This document shows positions 48,729 through 59,182 of a stretch of 64,000 nucleotides of DNA, one piece after another (position 1 is the stretch's first letter; every line of letters begins with the position of its first letter). A program made the position numbers and the translations under genes. The DNA lies in the NCBI RefSeq assembly GCF_000203795.2, contig NW_006281107.1, positions 320,965 through 384,964 on the forward strand. The letters are read 5' to 3'. Below the pieces are notes generated by a model that had not been told where the DNA came from, did no database searches, and worked only from the letters and a program-made list of their open reading frames with translations. The stretch comes from Batrachochytrium dendrobatidis JAM81. Taxonomy: Eukaryota > Chytridiomycota > Chytridiomycetes > Rhizophydiales.

Positions 48729-51543
48729 ATGATTGATTTGATCGTATCTCACCCTGAAAGGTTGTGCTCATTTAAAGCTTATTTAGTCTACTCGTCTACT
48801 GACACTTCTTTGGTATTGACAGATGGTTGAAAGAACTACGCAGCAAGTTTCAAAATAGTCTAGTGAGCTGTACTCCCACCATTTTATGGCTATAATGGTT
48901 TAGATTAGCACAACTCAAACCAACGTGTCTCACATTGTTTAGAAAGTGTCTCATACCTCTTCATCCATAACATCTTGGGAGAAAGTAAAAGCTCTTGAGC
49001 AAGCATTAGATTCAAATAAACCCACAAGCGATTGTTTGGTTTCTGCTTGCCTTGATGCCATGGGTATGGTTTTACTACAGAATGTCTCACCACTGTTTGG
49101 CTCTTTGTCAAAAACTGCCAAGCCAACGAGACATGGTAGTGCTGCATCACTCAGTATACCGTTATGCACTAGTTTGGACAGACTCCTTCAATGGACACAA
49201 TGGTTAGAACGGCATATACAGTCTGGATCCATCTCAAAAGACATTGTAGCTTCAGTCATGGATCGCCATTTGTTTACAATACTCCACAAATCTGCTGCTA
49301 CTCATGTGAATAGCTCTGCACGAGTCACTGGAGAACTACTTTGTTTGCTAAATTGTCTCCTCACAAAGTGCACATCCAACAAAGTCCGATTCTCGGCTAC
49401 CTCTGCAAAATCTCTCACGCAAGTCTAATGGCTTCATTCGTATCAAAATCATTACATTTTACATCTAACCCTAAACTATACATTTGTTCAGTAAATCACT
49501 AGTTGCTTTGCTTCCAAAACTCCCAGGTGAATCTCACTATTGAATACAAGGCATTTATTTTCAACGCATATTAATCGTAACCTTGAACCATACATTCATA
49601 GATGTTCGTTGTCAACTTCTAGGACTAGAATTCATTTATCGGCTTTTACCTAAACTGCATTCAGAACGTGCTTCCTTTCTCGCTAAAATGGGGCTGCCTG
49701 TAGATCAAAATCTGCTATCGCTCAACTCCAACAACTTTGGGGATGTATGCTGATTTTGATTGTATAGTACTTTTAAACTGCAATTATATATATTAATTCC
49801 CTATATCAAATATAGAACGCTAGACTTTATTTACAGCAAATTAATGCAAATAATAATGGAATGGATCTTGTACCAATGACAATCCTGCTAAACAAAGCCA
49901 AATCTGTTTTACTAGAAAACGGATCGTCTTGGGTAGGTAGTATAGGCTTATTTTTATGATTAAACATCATGAGGTTTCAATTTATTCTATACTAGGATCC
50001 ATGTAGTTCTGTTTGTCTAGATATTAGTCAAACGCAGCTTGCTTTGGTAGTTGTCGACATTAAAGACGTGGAAAATGCCGAAATGGATATGGAAATTCTA
50101 TTTTCGCAAATCCAATCATTTTCGACTGTCGCAGGTACCTTACTATCATCTACTTTCTTGATAACTTTAGCATGTTTCTACCAACTTAATGATTTTATCT
50201 CTTAGACTCTGAGGTGTGTATGATTGTCGATCATGCTAATACTCGTCAGATTGTCACGCTTTGTACACAGGATGTATCGAAAAGTAAGTTGGGCATGCGT
50301 TGTTCTAGCCAATGCACTGCATTTAGTATCTAATAAAACTCTTTTTCAAGTTGTGCATATACTTGATTATCACAAGGTGCCACAATCGAGTAAATCATCG
50401 ATTGTAGTGACACCGGTGATGGTGCACATACCACAGGCTCCGTTCCACACTATTCCGACCACAGATTCCCCAGAGGACGAAGACAAAGAAAATCGTGATC
50501 CAGATGAAAATATATTCCTTGTTAAGCCAGACAAGCAGACATCGCTCCAATTAGATAGTATATCTAACTTGGAGACAATCATAAATGATTTAGCTGAAGT
50601 GGAGCAACAAGCCCAGAATAAGCTTTTGACACAAACAAAAGAAGCACTAGGAAACACTGCACTATTAACTAATCAACACCCTGTTGATTCTCATCTCACA
50701 TCCTATTCACCAAAAACTCCATCTGGATCAGTATATACTGAAAAAACTACTGTCGCAAAAAAGCCTAAAAAGTCAATCAAAGCAACCAACAAGCCAGTGC
50801 GATCAAAGCCATCAAAAGAAAAATGTATTTCCAAGAAACCACCATCTATGCAATCATACAAAGGATCCAAGCCCAAAAGTTCAAATCAACCACTAAAACT
50901 TGCAATGTGTTCTGAGACGGACACAATGGGTATGCATGCCAATGCGAAATCCAATATTGAAAACAATGAGCTTGCAGTTCGAAGAGCACATCTTTCTGCC
51001 CAATTGAAATCTGCACAAGATGCGAGATTGCTACACAGACAAACCAATAGTGAATCCAATCTCTCATTACCCGAAGAACCAATGCCCATTCTTGATATAA
51101 AACCACAGAGTGATGGTAAATTAAAGCGACCAATTAAAGATTTTGTCGAGCCTGAACCAGAATTTCATCAATTGAAACGACAGCGCCTGGATCGGCATCT
51201 ACATCTAGAATCTACAGCAGCTAAATCAAATAAGATACCCACCATCTTTCATCATCAAGACAACCCTTTGCATCAAGCTCAACAGCCATCACACTTGGCA
51301 ACAACAATCCAGGCTGATATGTCAGATTTGGTAGACCAGATTGCACAAACATATAAAGCATACTTGACTGAAGCCCTCGCGCAAGTTGGTGATCGACTTT
51401 ATAGCGTGACACAAGACAAATCTTATGTATCAATGATTCAAACTGCAGTGCAAAAAAGAATCGAGCGTACTTTGGCATTTTCGGCTAAAATCAATGCCAT
51501 GAAGGAAACTATTGAAAATGTACTGATCCCTTTTTCGGAGTAG
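48729..51543 (+). CDS. Unassigned protein: helical N-domain, disordered middle, C-terminal coiled coil (meiotic-axis-like?)
   Basis: Coding blocks in order: possible first exon from ATG 48729; 48946-49419 (helical, SDCLVSACLDAMGMVLLQN to SAKSLTQ); 49601-49746 (QLLGLEFIYRLLPKL, SNNFGD); about 49814-49933 (ARLYLQQINANNNGMD); a block from 49996 (DISQTQLALVVVDIKDVE); 50206-50281 (EVCMIVDHANTRQIVTL); and 50350-51543. The last exon is long, Lys/Ser/Pro-rich and disordered, ending in a helix IQTAVQKRIERTLAFSAKIN. The start and the splice near 49420-49600 could not be reconciled in phase. The layout (ARM-like plus beta domain, disorder, terminal coiled coil) resembles axis core proteins SYCP2/Red1/ASY3, but this is inference. 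A KENRDP tract and KRPIKDF lie in the disordered part. Confidence 0.6.
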
Positions 51544-51663
51544 CAGGTAAAACCCACGTAGCAGTTGCAATAAAATATGAAATCCAAGCAAAGAATTCCA
51601 GTTACTAAGGATTTGGCTGTTATAAATAAAAATCTATACAATTGATGCAATAAGCAGCCTTTT

Positions 51664-52092
51664 ACAGCCATATTTATGTAAAATGGAATACTAATAAGCG
51701 TCAATGCATGATAAACAGTCATGCTTGATGAATGCCAATCTTGCTGGGCAACATTGTGTTTTATGAATTCATTAGTTGACTGATCATCATGCTCACTCTT
51801 GTACAAGAATACAGAGCAAGTGATCGCATTCTTGACATTTCTTTAACCTTCAACTTTCCTTTTCTTCAAAACAAACATTTCAAGTGACCATCATGGAAAC
51901 AACGGTTATATTGTTGAGATGCTCTCTCGAACTAGATCGTCAACGTATCTGATATTAGACTACAACAGAGTTTGTAAAACTAATCAATTTGTAGTAGAAA
52001 AACAACCCATGTTGAAACATGGTTTATTTCGGAACAAGAGTCATTGCAAGATGAATACAGAAAGGTGTTTCATTTTACGTGAATACCGGCTG
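51664..52092. mobile_element. Inverted-terminus element, about 430 bp
   Basis: The left end is ACAGCCATATTTATGTAAAA followed by TGGAATACT; the right end is AGGTGTTTCATTTTACGTGA followed by ATACCGGCTG, a close inverted match. The copy has no intact frame. It lies between the 51543 stop and the ALYREF 3' end. Confidence 0.7.
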
Positions 52093-52207
52093 CACATGCC
52101 ATAATACAGGTGACAAGGTGAACCAGTTGTCAAGTGATTTATTTGATAGGTTTTGAAAAAAAAGTGCTCAAAGCACATTAGACAGCAACAAAGTAGAAGT
52201 GGTTGCT

Positions 52208-53077
52208 TTAAGCAAGAGCATTAGCAAGAATATTGACTTCAGGGGCCTATCGACATGAAATCATATACATGCAAGAGTTAGCCCAGTTGACATCAAAAAG
52301 CAATTGACGAATTAAAGCACTTACAGGAGCAGCAATGTACATGTCCATCTCTGCGTCCAAATCGGCAGCAGTAACAGGCTTTTTAGGGGCACGGCGACCA
52401 CCTCGACCACCACCAGAAGCGCGACTATTACAAAAGCGTGAGTTAAAATCATGATAATCATCAAATTCATCGATACAACTTACGCAGGACCGCGAGTTTT
52501 GGTGACACCACCTGATCCAGAATTTCGATGGCTGTTGGCCGTGCCAGTTGCAGGGCCAAGACGAAGGGCAGGTGCGCCAGGGTTAACAATAAGTTCAATT
52601 TTCATGGGACGTTCGTCTAGGGTTCGATTGTTGTACTCTGCAAACGCCTTTGATGCATCGCCATGCTTATTAAAAATGACGGTTGCAGATCCCTTGGATT
52701 TGCCTTCCGAGTTATAGTTTAATTGGGCGGATCGAAGAGGGCCTAGACATACACAATCAGACATTAGTCAACTACAAGAGATGCGGAATCCATCGCAAGT
52801 TTAAGCAGATGCTTTAAAATAAATAATGCAACGCACCAATGCGAGAAAACAGTTCACGCACGTCAGCCTCGGTGACATTGAAAGCAAGATTGGAAACAAC
52901 CAACTTGTCAGCAGAAGCAGCAACGCTAAGAGGTGCTCCGACCATGCCAGCAGCAGCTCCACGAGAAGGACGATTATCACCAGAACGTGCACCAGCACGG
53001 TTGTTGGGTTTTCCAGCTCCATTAGCAGCACCACCACGGCGACGACCGCCACGATTATCCTTCCGCTTTTGAGTGAT
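52208..53077 (-). CDS. ALYREF/Yra1 mRNA export adaptor (5' exon not resolved)
   Basis: This is an RNA-binding adaptor that couples splicing and transcription to mRNA export (TREX). Supported exons: 53077-52837, 52742-52484, 52424-52325 and 52246-52208. An N-terminal Arg/Gly-rich part (DNRGGRRRGGAANGAGKP) precedes one RRM running from KLVVSNLAFNVTEADVREL through YNSEGKSKGSATVIFNKHG to RPMKIELI. A second RG-rich region (ASGGGRGGRRAPKKP) leads to the conserved C-terminal UAP56-binding-type helix (TAADLDAEMDMYIA). The last exon is only 13 codons (APEVNILANALA and stop). The first exon, expected to carry a SLDDII-like N-terminal helix, was not found with confidence. An ATG at about 53202 opens a frame with unrelated residues. 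Confidence 0.85.
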
Positions 53078-53159
53078 CTAAGCAAGCAGGGTAAAACCAA
53101 CCAGATCATTGTGGTAGACGCAAAGATTGAGCCAGTCGCACAAGTCCAAATATAACGAT

Positions 53160-54480
53160 TCAAGGTAAAAAGACGCCATCCAAACAGAATAAAGTCGAGG
53201 TATGGTCAGTTGTCAAATAATCAGAAATATGAAATCAAGGACGGTCAAAAAGTTTTTCTCTGAATAGAAAAAGCAGGATCGAATCATAAAGATAAGCGTT
53301 GCTTGCAAGGTATTCGAAGATGATGAATAACAAGATGGCCCAGTCAATTGGATGATGTTTACGATCAGACGACTCGAGTAATCAGCAAGTCAAAAGACTT
53401 GATGTAGGACAGGATTGACGACTAGAAGGAAATCTAATTAAAATAAAAAGCAAGACAATAGTACAAATTGGATGCTGCCTGTATAGGTGCCGAAACTGAG
53501 AGACCAAAACGATAAACTTCCAAATAGCAGATAAAGTGATCCTAGCAATAGATCCGAAAGGCAATGCATCCAAGTTATCGCAAAGTGCAATTATGAACAG
53601 CCTCCAGTAGATCTTACTGATGGGCCAAAATCTTTCCAATTTGTAGTCCGAACCTGCCTCAGTATCAACGACTTGAGAAGCTATAAGGGGCCAGGGATAG
53701 AAGGGACCATTTTCGTTGAACTACTGCATAGTAGTTGCAGCAATGATGCCTGCCAATGTGTTCATAGCGGAACTAGCCAACTCCAGAGTGAATCGCTTGC
53801 CATAGAATCAATCCCCAGCCCCTTACCATCTAAAGCCAAAACAATAGTTGATAGTATTCAATAGACTCGTTAAGGCCAAAAGAGTTGCCGTACACTACAC
53901 CAGCAGCATCCAAATTTCATGGTCGCAGCAGCCAGCCAGGTCGAGCCATCATCCAAGACACACCAACTTGCACACCAATAAAGCTCTTTCTCATGGTGCA
54001 ACCATTATCAAAACAGTGACATTAAAGTCATTCTTTGCTCAAACAGACGGCATATTGCTACAGGAATATGAAGACCACAATTGAAGACTGCAACATTGGG
54101 AAAGCAGACATGCGGCTGGAGCAAAGATTAGACGCACTGGAGCAAGAGACTGCTCAGTTGCTTAGAGAGTATAGTTTATGGTAGAGTAGGAAGGTCTACA
54201 GTAGGGAATAGAGAAGGAAGCAGCACAAGACAGGTTGAGCTGGGAGAGCCCAATGTACACATTCATCCCTAGAGGGAGCATGCACAGTGGTAGGCAATAT
54301 TGTAGTAGCGAATAGGGGTATAAAGGGTCCTCAGCGACAGTAAACCTACGATTTCGTCAAGAGCCATATCCATAACGTCACCTCCGTTCATTGTTATTAA
54401 AGTAAATTGCTAGAAAAAAGCAGAGTTTGAAATTCAAGTTTTGACATGAATTTGAAGACACATTTAACATAGCAAAGAGT
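53160..54480. other. Gene-poor stretch with coding-like fragments
   Basis: Between ALYREF and the chitin deacetylase the sequence is less AT-rich than other gaps. Fragments in several frames look coding-like, such as IADKVILAIDPKGNASKL, PANVFIAELANSRVNRL and MRLEQRLDALEQETAQLL (about 54110-54165), but all are interrupted by stops. It could be a decayed retroelement or gene; no domain was recognised. The unresolved ALYREF 5' exon may lie in its first few hundred bases. Confidence 0.35.
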
Positions 54481-54493
54481 GATTCTGATGGAA

Positions 54494-54530
54494 GAAACTT
54501 GTTAGAAACTTGTTAGAAACTTGTTAGAAA
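54494..54530. repeat. 11-bp tandem repeat (GAAACTTGTTA)x3
   Basis: Three perfect copies of GAAACTTGTTA plus GAAA lie about 400 bases upstream of the chitin deacetylase ATG. Confidence 0.8.
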
Positions 54531-54699
54531 TTCGCTTTGAAATGAGTTTTAGTTGATTGCATTTTTATTAAATATTCCAAAAGTGTTCGTATAATAAACC
54601 AAGTTAAACTGAAATATGTTGAATTATTCAATGCTTGAAGAGTTGAGAATTAAACAAGTATCAGGAATGTGTGATGATCAACATTCGGTTTTCTATACA

Positions 54700-54853
54700 A
54701 AATAAGAATAAAAATCAGTCAACTTTGTCAAGGAGTTGAAAGAACAATATTCGGTAAATTGAGTAGAATCTGATACCCATCGCTTATGAAACTGACTGTT
54801 TATGTATTTGGCACCCTTGCTTAGTATTCCATTTTACATGAAGATGGCTGTGA
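54700..54853. mobile_element. Right half of an inverted-terminus element
   Basis: The end AGTATTCCATTTTACATGAA followed by GATGGCTGTGA is a right terminus. The preceding bases (TCAAGGAGTTGAAAGAACAA, GAAACTGACTGTTTATGTAT) match the right part of the 21302 element (TCAAGGAGCTCAGAAGACAC, GAGACTGGCTGTTTATTATG). No left end was found. The element ends about 55 bases before the chitin deacetylase ATG. Confidence 0.55.
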
Positions 54854-54909
54854 CACCTTTTGATTTCCAGCTAGTTTGACAATTTCCTTGCTTGATTACC
54901 ATTGAAATA

Positions 54910-55962
54910 ATGTTGATTTTATCACGATTTAATCTGCTATCCGCATCCCTCTTCCTCGCCTCGCTGTCAATTACACGGGCTGCACTACCTACTCCTAGTC
55001 AGTATCCTCCTCTCGACAAGATTTCTCCTGCTAATCCTAACTGGACTCATATTGCTTTGAAAAATGTACCCAGTATTCCTCTGAATACCAAACAACTTCC
55101 TCATCCTGACTGGTCCAAGGATATCATTACATGCTCGAATGAAAAGCAATGGGGCATTTCATACGACGATGGTCCTTCTGTTCATACTCTCGAGTTACTC
55201 AAGGTACTTGCAGATCGTAAAATCAATGCTACATTCTTCATTGTTGGATCTCGTGCTATGCAGAATCCCGATATTCTGCTCAAAACCTTCCAGGCAGGCC
55301 ATCAGCTTGCTTTGCATACATGGTCCCACTCTGCCATGACTACCATTCCTAATGATCAAATAATTGCCGACATTGTCTTCAATGCCATGATTGTTAAACA
55401 AATTATTGGTCTCACTCCTCGCTTCATTCGCCTTCCTTATGGAGATATCGACGATCGTGTTCGTGCCATTATTCACAATCTTGGACTTGTTGCAGTTGCA
55501 TGGAATGTAGACTCCAACGATGCTGCTGGTGCTACTGATGTTGCAGCTCAGTTTAAACTCAAGGCCAATGCTGGCCCTAAGCCATACATCTCACTCGAAC
55601 ACGATATATTGCCCAACATCAAAACTCAGGCTGCTGAGGCTTTGGATGCCATTCTCTCTGGCACTGGTGGTTATAAGATTATGTCTATTTCTGAATGCTT
55701 GAACCAGCCTGCTTATGATGAAGGCTTTTGGGAGCGTGTCGGCACTGGCTCGCTGCCTGCTACTGCAAACACTGCACCTCCTCCCTTGTCACAATCCGTC
55801 TCCGTTCCAGGTCCCAGCAGTGGCTCTAGTCATGGCGCTAGCAGTGGTTCTAGTAATGGTGCTGGAAAACCTGCTGCATCCAATGATGCTATGCCAAACA
55901 GATTTTCCGTCATTTTCCCATTGACTGCTTTGATGACTGCTTTGATGTCAGTATTGCTGTAA
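54910..55962 (+). CDS. Secreted/GPI-type polysaccharide (chitin) deacetylase, CE4 family
   Basis: This single-exon gene gives 350 aa, starting at ATG 54910. The signal peptide (SASLFLASLSITRA) ends near residue 20. The NodB/CE4 domain shows all five motifs: SYDDGPS (metal-binding Asp pair), HTWSHS (metal His pair), RLPYGDIDDR, VAWNVDSND and ISLEHD. A Ser/Gly-rich linker (SSGSSHGASSGSSNGAG) follows, and the C-terminus is hydrophobic (PLTALMTALMSVLL) after small residues, which fits a GPI-anchor signal. The product probably deacetylates chitin in the cyst or sporangium wall, making chitosan and altering recognition by host chitinases; substrate is inferred from family. Motif 3 has Leu where many members have Pro (RPPYG). 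Confidence 0.93.
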   Translation: MLILSRFNLLSASLFLASLSITRAALPTPSQYPPLDKISPANPNWTHIALKNVPSIPLNTKQLPHPDWSKDIITCSNEKQWGISYDDGPSVHTLELLKVLADRKINATFFIVGSRAMQNPDILLKTFQAGHQLALHTWSHSAMTTIPNDQIIADIVFNAMIVKQIIGLTPRFIRLPYGDIDDRVRAIIHNLGLVAVAWNVDSNDAAGATDVAAQFKLKANAGPKPYISLEHDILPNIKTQAAEALDAILSGTGGYKIMSISECLNQPAYDEGFWERVGTGSLPATANTAPPPLSQSVSVPGPSSGSSHGASSGSSNGAGKPAASNDAMPNRFSVIFPLTALMTALMSVLL

Positions 55963-56094
55963 GTATTTTACTACATAGCACTCTCCAATTCTTATTCTAG
56001 CCTTGTCCTGGCTTGGTTGCTTGTGTGTCGTACTCTGGTTTACCTTTTTCAGATTTCATGTTTTGAAAGCAAATTGAATAAATTGTTTTATTGT

Positions 56095-59019
56095 TTAAAG
56101 AATGGCCAGAGTGCTATATAATAATTCCCGAATTTTGTAATAATCTCGACTAATACTTCCCTCCAAAGCAAGTGATCCATCAGTACCAGATCGCTTAATC
56201 AATGCCTTGCCTTCATTCACAACAAGCACCCCACTGGCAAATGCAGTACGAAACCCTTGTGAATCAAGCACTTTTCTCACTTGGGAAAGCTTTGCTTCAC
56301 CTACAACCATCACATGCTGTCGTGTAAGTTGGGTTTCAACTGGAACTACCTCGAGCATCGCTCTTGTACCACCCGTGACAGAATCCTGGAGTTTAATCAC
56401 ACCAGTGATATACGACAAACTGTACTCGTCCATCTACAGATAAATATTCCAAAAGCATCCGTGTTTAGATGACAGCCCATTGCATTCAATTTATAAAATA
56501 AGATGACTTGCCTGTATCATGCTGAGTGAGTTGACAAGCGTGTCAGTAAGAACCACTCTGAAAAGGTTCGTTGCAGAAGATACGTTGACACATTCGCCTT
56601 GGACTGGATCATAGACTTCGTTTGTTAAAGACTCGTTTGTACGGCAGTACTCGGCAAATGCCATTGTAGATGCCTTGTCACCATGCACAAACAACTACAT
56701 TCAACACATCAAGTCAGTCATTGTATCAACCCAAACACATTTAAAATACACTAGATACACTGTATTTTCCAACATAGTATGCAATCATGTACCAGTTTAC
56801 GAGGAGCAACTTGAGCAATGATGTTCTTGACAGACTTTCCATCCGATCGGCCTTCAAAATCAATATATTGCATTCTACATTTAAGCGAAAGTAATATATC
56901 CTCGACCACGTATTTGGATGGCACAACCTTTTTAACAGGAGCAACTACTTTCTCGTTTTCTTCAGGTTCATTTGGGGCCAGATTCTAATTATTTTAAAAG
57001 TATAAATCAGTAAGTAGGTTGACACCTTGATTTAAACCGAGTACAACTCAACTGCTGCTTCGTCGGGTACATGTTGAAGCTCTAATTTGGCGTACATGTC
57101 CAAATCAATCAACTCTCCATAGTCGTCTACACGAGGTCGATGTTCATGCACTGGGTACATTTTAAATGCTTGCGCTTGTTTGAAAAATCCAGTAGAGCGA
57201 TTTACATCCTTGACATAAATATCGAATTGCATGGGTTGAGGTTTTGCTACTTCTTCTGTATCGCTCATGTCACTATCTGAACTATCATCTAGACCCAGCT
57301 GGTGACTGTGCATAAGACGAGCATGCTCTTCTTCTGCTTGCTTTTTCGACATATACTCATCAAGCTCGTCGCCCACCAAAGGAACCTGTTTTTTGAGCTA
57401 AATTTAACCATGTCAGTATAGCTTATTCATGATATGGCGAAATAGCAATCTTACCGTGATGGGAATATCTCGGTTCAGCTGAATATGATGCCGAACGTTC
57501 ATATCAGCCATTTTTGCTGATTCAAACCAATCATCAAACATCATACGACCTAGTGTTCCTGGCTGAGCACGATCAGGAAGAATGATCATATTTCTTGGAT
57601 CACTGCCCCACTCAATCAGTAAATCTTGCGAAAACCCAGTCATCATACCAGGAAACGAGGCCAGCACCACTTTTGGCCCCATTAAATTATCCAACTCATC
57701 TATGGAATGAATCATTTTTAGGCACTTGAATTCAAATGGAAGTTCACGTGCGGTAAAGGCTTGTGCAATACCATCACCCATCCATTCTAGTGTACTTTTT
57801 GCTAAATTGATGGCATTTTGACTTTGATTTGTGAGAAATACAAGGTGGTATGTGTAGCGATGGAATGCCCAATGCTGATCGAGCATGTAGAGAAGTTCAA
57901 GCACGCGCGTGCTACTATCGCTTGGTATCAATACGTTTCCATGCTCGCTCAAAACCGTTGCAATAGATTCTGTTTAAAACAAGTTTAAAATAAGTTGATG
58001 TAGATAAACAGTGTTGTTATAATGCAACGGATAGGGTTCAATACCAATTAAAGCTGCATCTCGTTGTTTTCGTGGTGCTGGATCTGGCATGAGAGTGTTG
58101 AATGCGTCAGTGATTAAAAGAGTAGGTCGTATCAGTGTATCAGTGCTTAAAAGCACTGTACCATTTAAATGCCTACAACAGTCAACACGCATTGTTAGTC
58201 GTGCATGTAATAATGATACACGACCTAGTTAAAATAAACAAGAATCAACCGACGCACCGTTCCTTTCGGTGATTATAATCTACTGCATATACAATCTCTT
58301 CAGTATCCTTTTTAATCTTCCATATGGTACCACCAATTGTGTGACCAGCACTAAAAGCAGAGACTGTAATGCCTTGACATTTTCCTAAACCATTTCATAA
58401 ACCGTAAACCCAATTGAAGAGGGTCAGACACAGATCTACATACAGCGTCTGCATTTTTCAGAATGACATTGATGACATACCAGTCAAAACAGTTGGCTGA
58501 GAGTACCGTAAAATGGTTGTTTTGGCAAAGGCAGTATCAATATCATCCTTGGTAAATAGATGAAATTCCTCCTGGTTGAGTTTAGCCTGTATTAGATCAT
58601 GCATACAAGCCTGTCCCATATCATGCACTGGAGTAGTAGCAAAAACAGGACAGGTAAGACCAAGATGCTTTGCAGCATAAGGGAAAGCACCCAAATGATC
58701 CAGATCTGCATGTGAGAGAAGAAGAGCATCGATTTGTCTTGCTACTCTAAAGATGGTTGCACAAATCCAAGTGTTTGTAGAAACGTGTAACATAAACTCA
58801 TGAGTTAGTTGGTAATATATGTAGTTGCAGATAAAGCAATGATGTGCATTGACTACATGAATTGATTCGTACTTTTCAAGAGCAGCCAGTTGAGAAGGAT
58901 CCGTGGATTCAGACCATCCACAATCCAACAATAGTTTTGCTTCGTCAATCTCTAACAAATAGCAGAGAGGTCCTTGGTCATGAGCACCGAGTATAGCAGT
59001 GAATTTAACAAACGAACTC
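56095..59019 (-). CDS. CFT2: Cleavage and polyadenylation specificity factor subunit 2 (CPSF2/Cft2)
   Basis: This is a metallo-beta-lactamase/beta-CASP subunit of the pre-mRNA 3'-end processing complex. The start MSSFVKF (59019) is preferred over an upstream in-frame ATG at 59045. Early exons are 59019-58873, 58746-58481, 58384-58258 and one from 58172; intron 1 (GTACGA..TTTAG) removes an in-frame insert and joins AALEK to [12 protein letters not shown]. Visible motifs: [46 protein letters not shown] and [15 protein letters not shown]. Then come [28 protein letters not shown], an acidic linker [14 protein letters not shown], and a C-terminal domain ending [11 protein letters not shown]. The HxHxDH metal motif is partly degenerate (HADLDH), as expected for the usually inactive CPSF2 partner of CPSF73. 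Confidence 0.93.
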
Positions 59020-59182
59020 ATGAACGAATACTCGATAAATATCAATTGTTGAATTCAAAAATCTCAACTTGTTCAACTTGTCGCAAAATTACTAAACTTT
59101 GGAATCAACATAAAACAGCTCGTTTTATTACTGAATTGAAAAAGTCGATTGTTTCCAGTTTATACTCGTTGAGTCAGTTGAA
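59020..59182. promoter_or_regulatory. Bidirectional promoter between CPSF2 and CWF19 genes
   Basis: Only 163 bases separate the two divergent start codons, so the core promoters must share this interval. It is AT-rich with repeated TTGTTGAATTC, CTTGTTCAACTTG-type words. No classical TATA box stands out. Confidence 0.6.

Noticed and set aside
58747..58872. Reading CPSF2 straight through intron 1 (in-frame insert with [13 protein letters not shown])
   Set aside because: The frame stays open, but the GTACGA donor and TTTAG acceptor remove it exactly and restore the family spacing before LLLSH.
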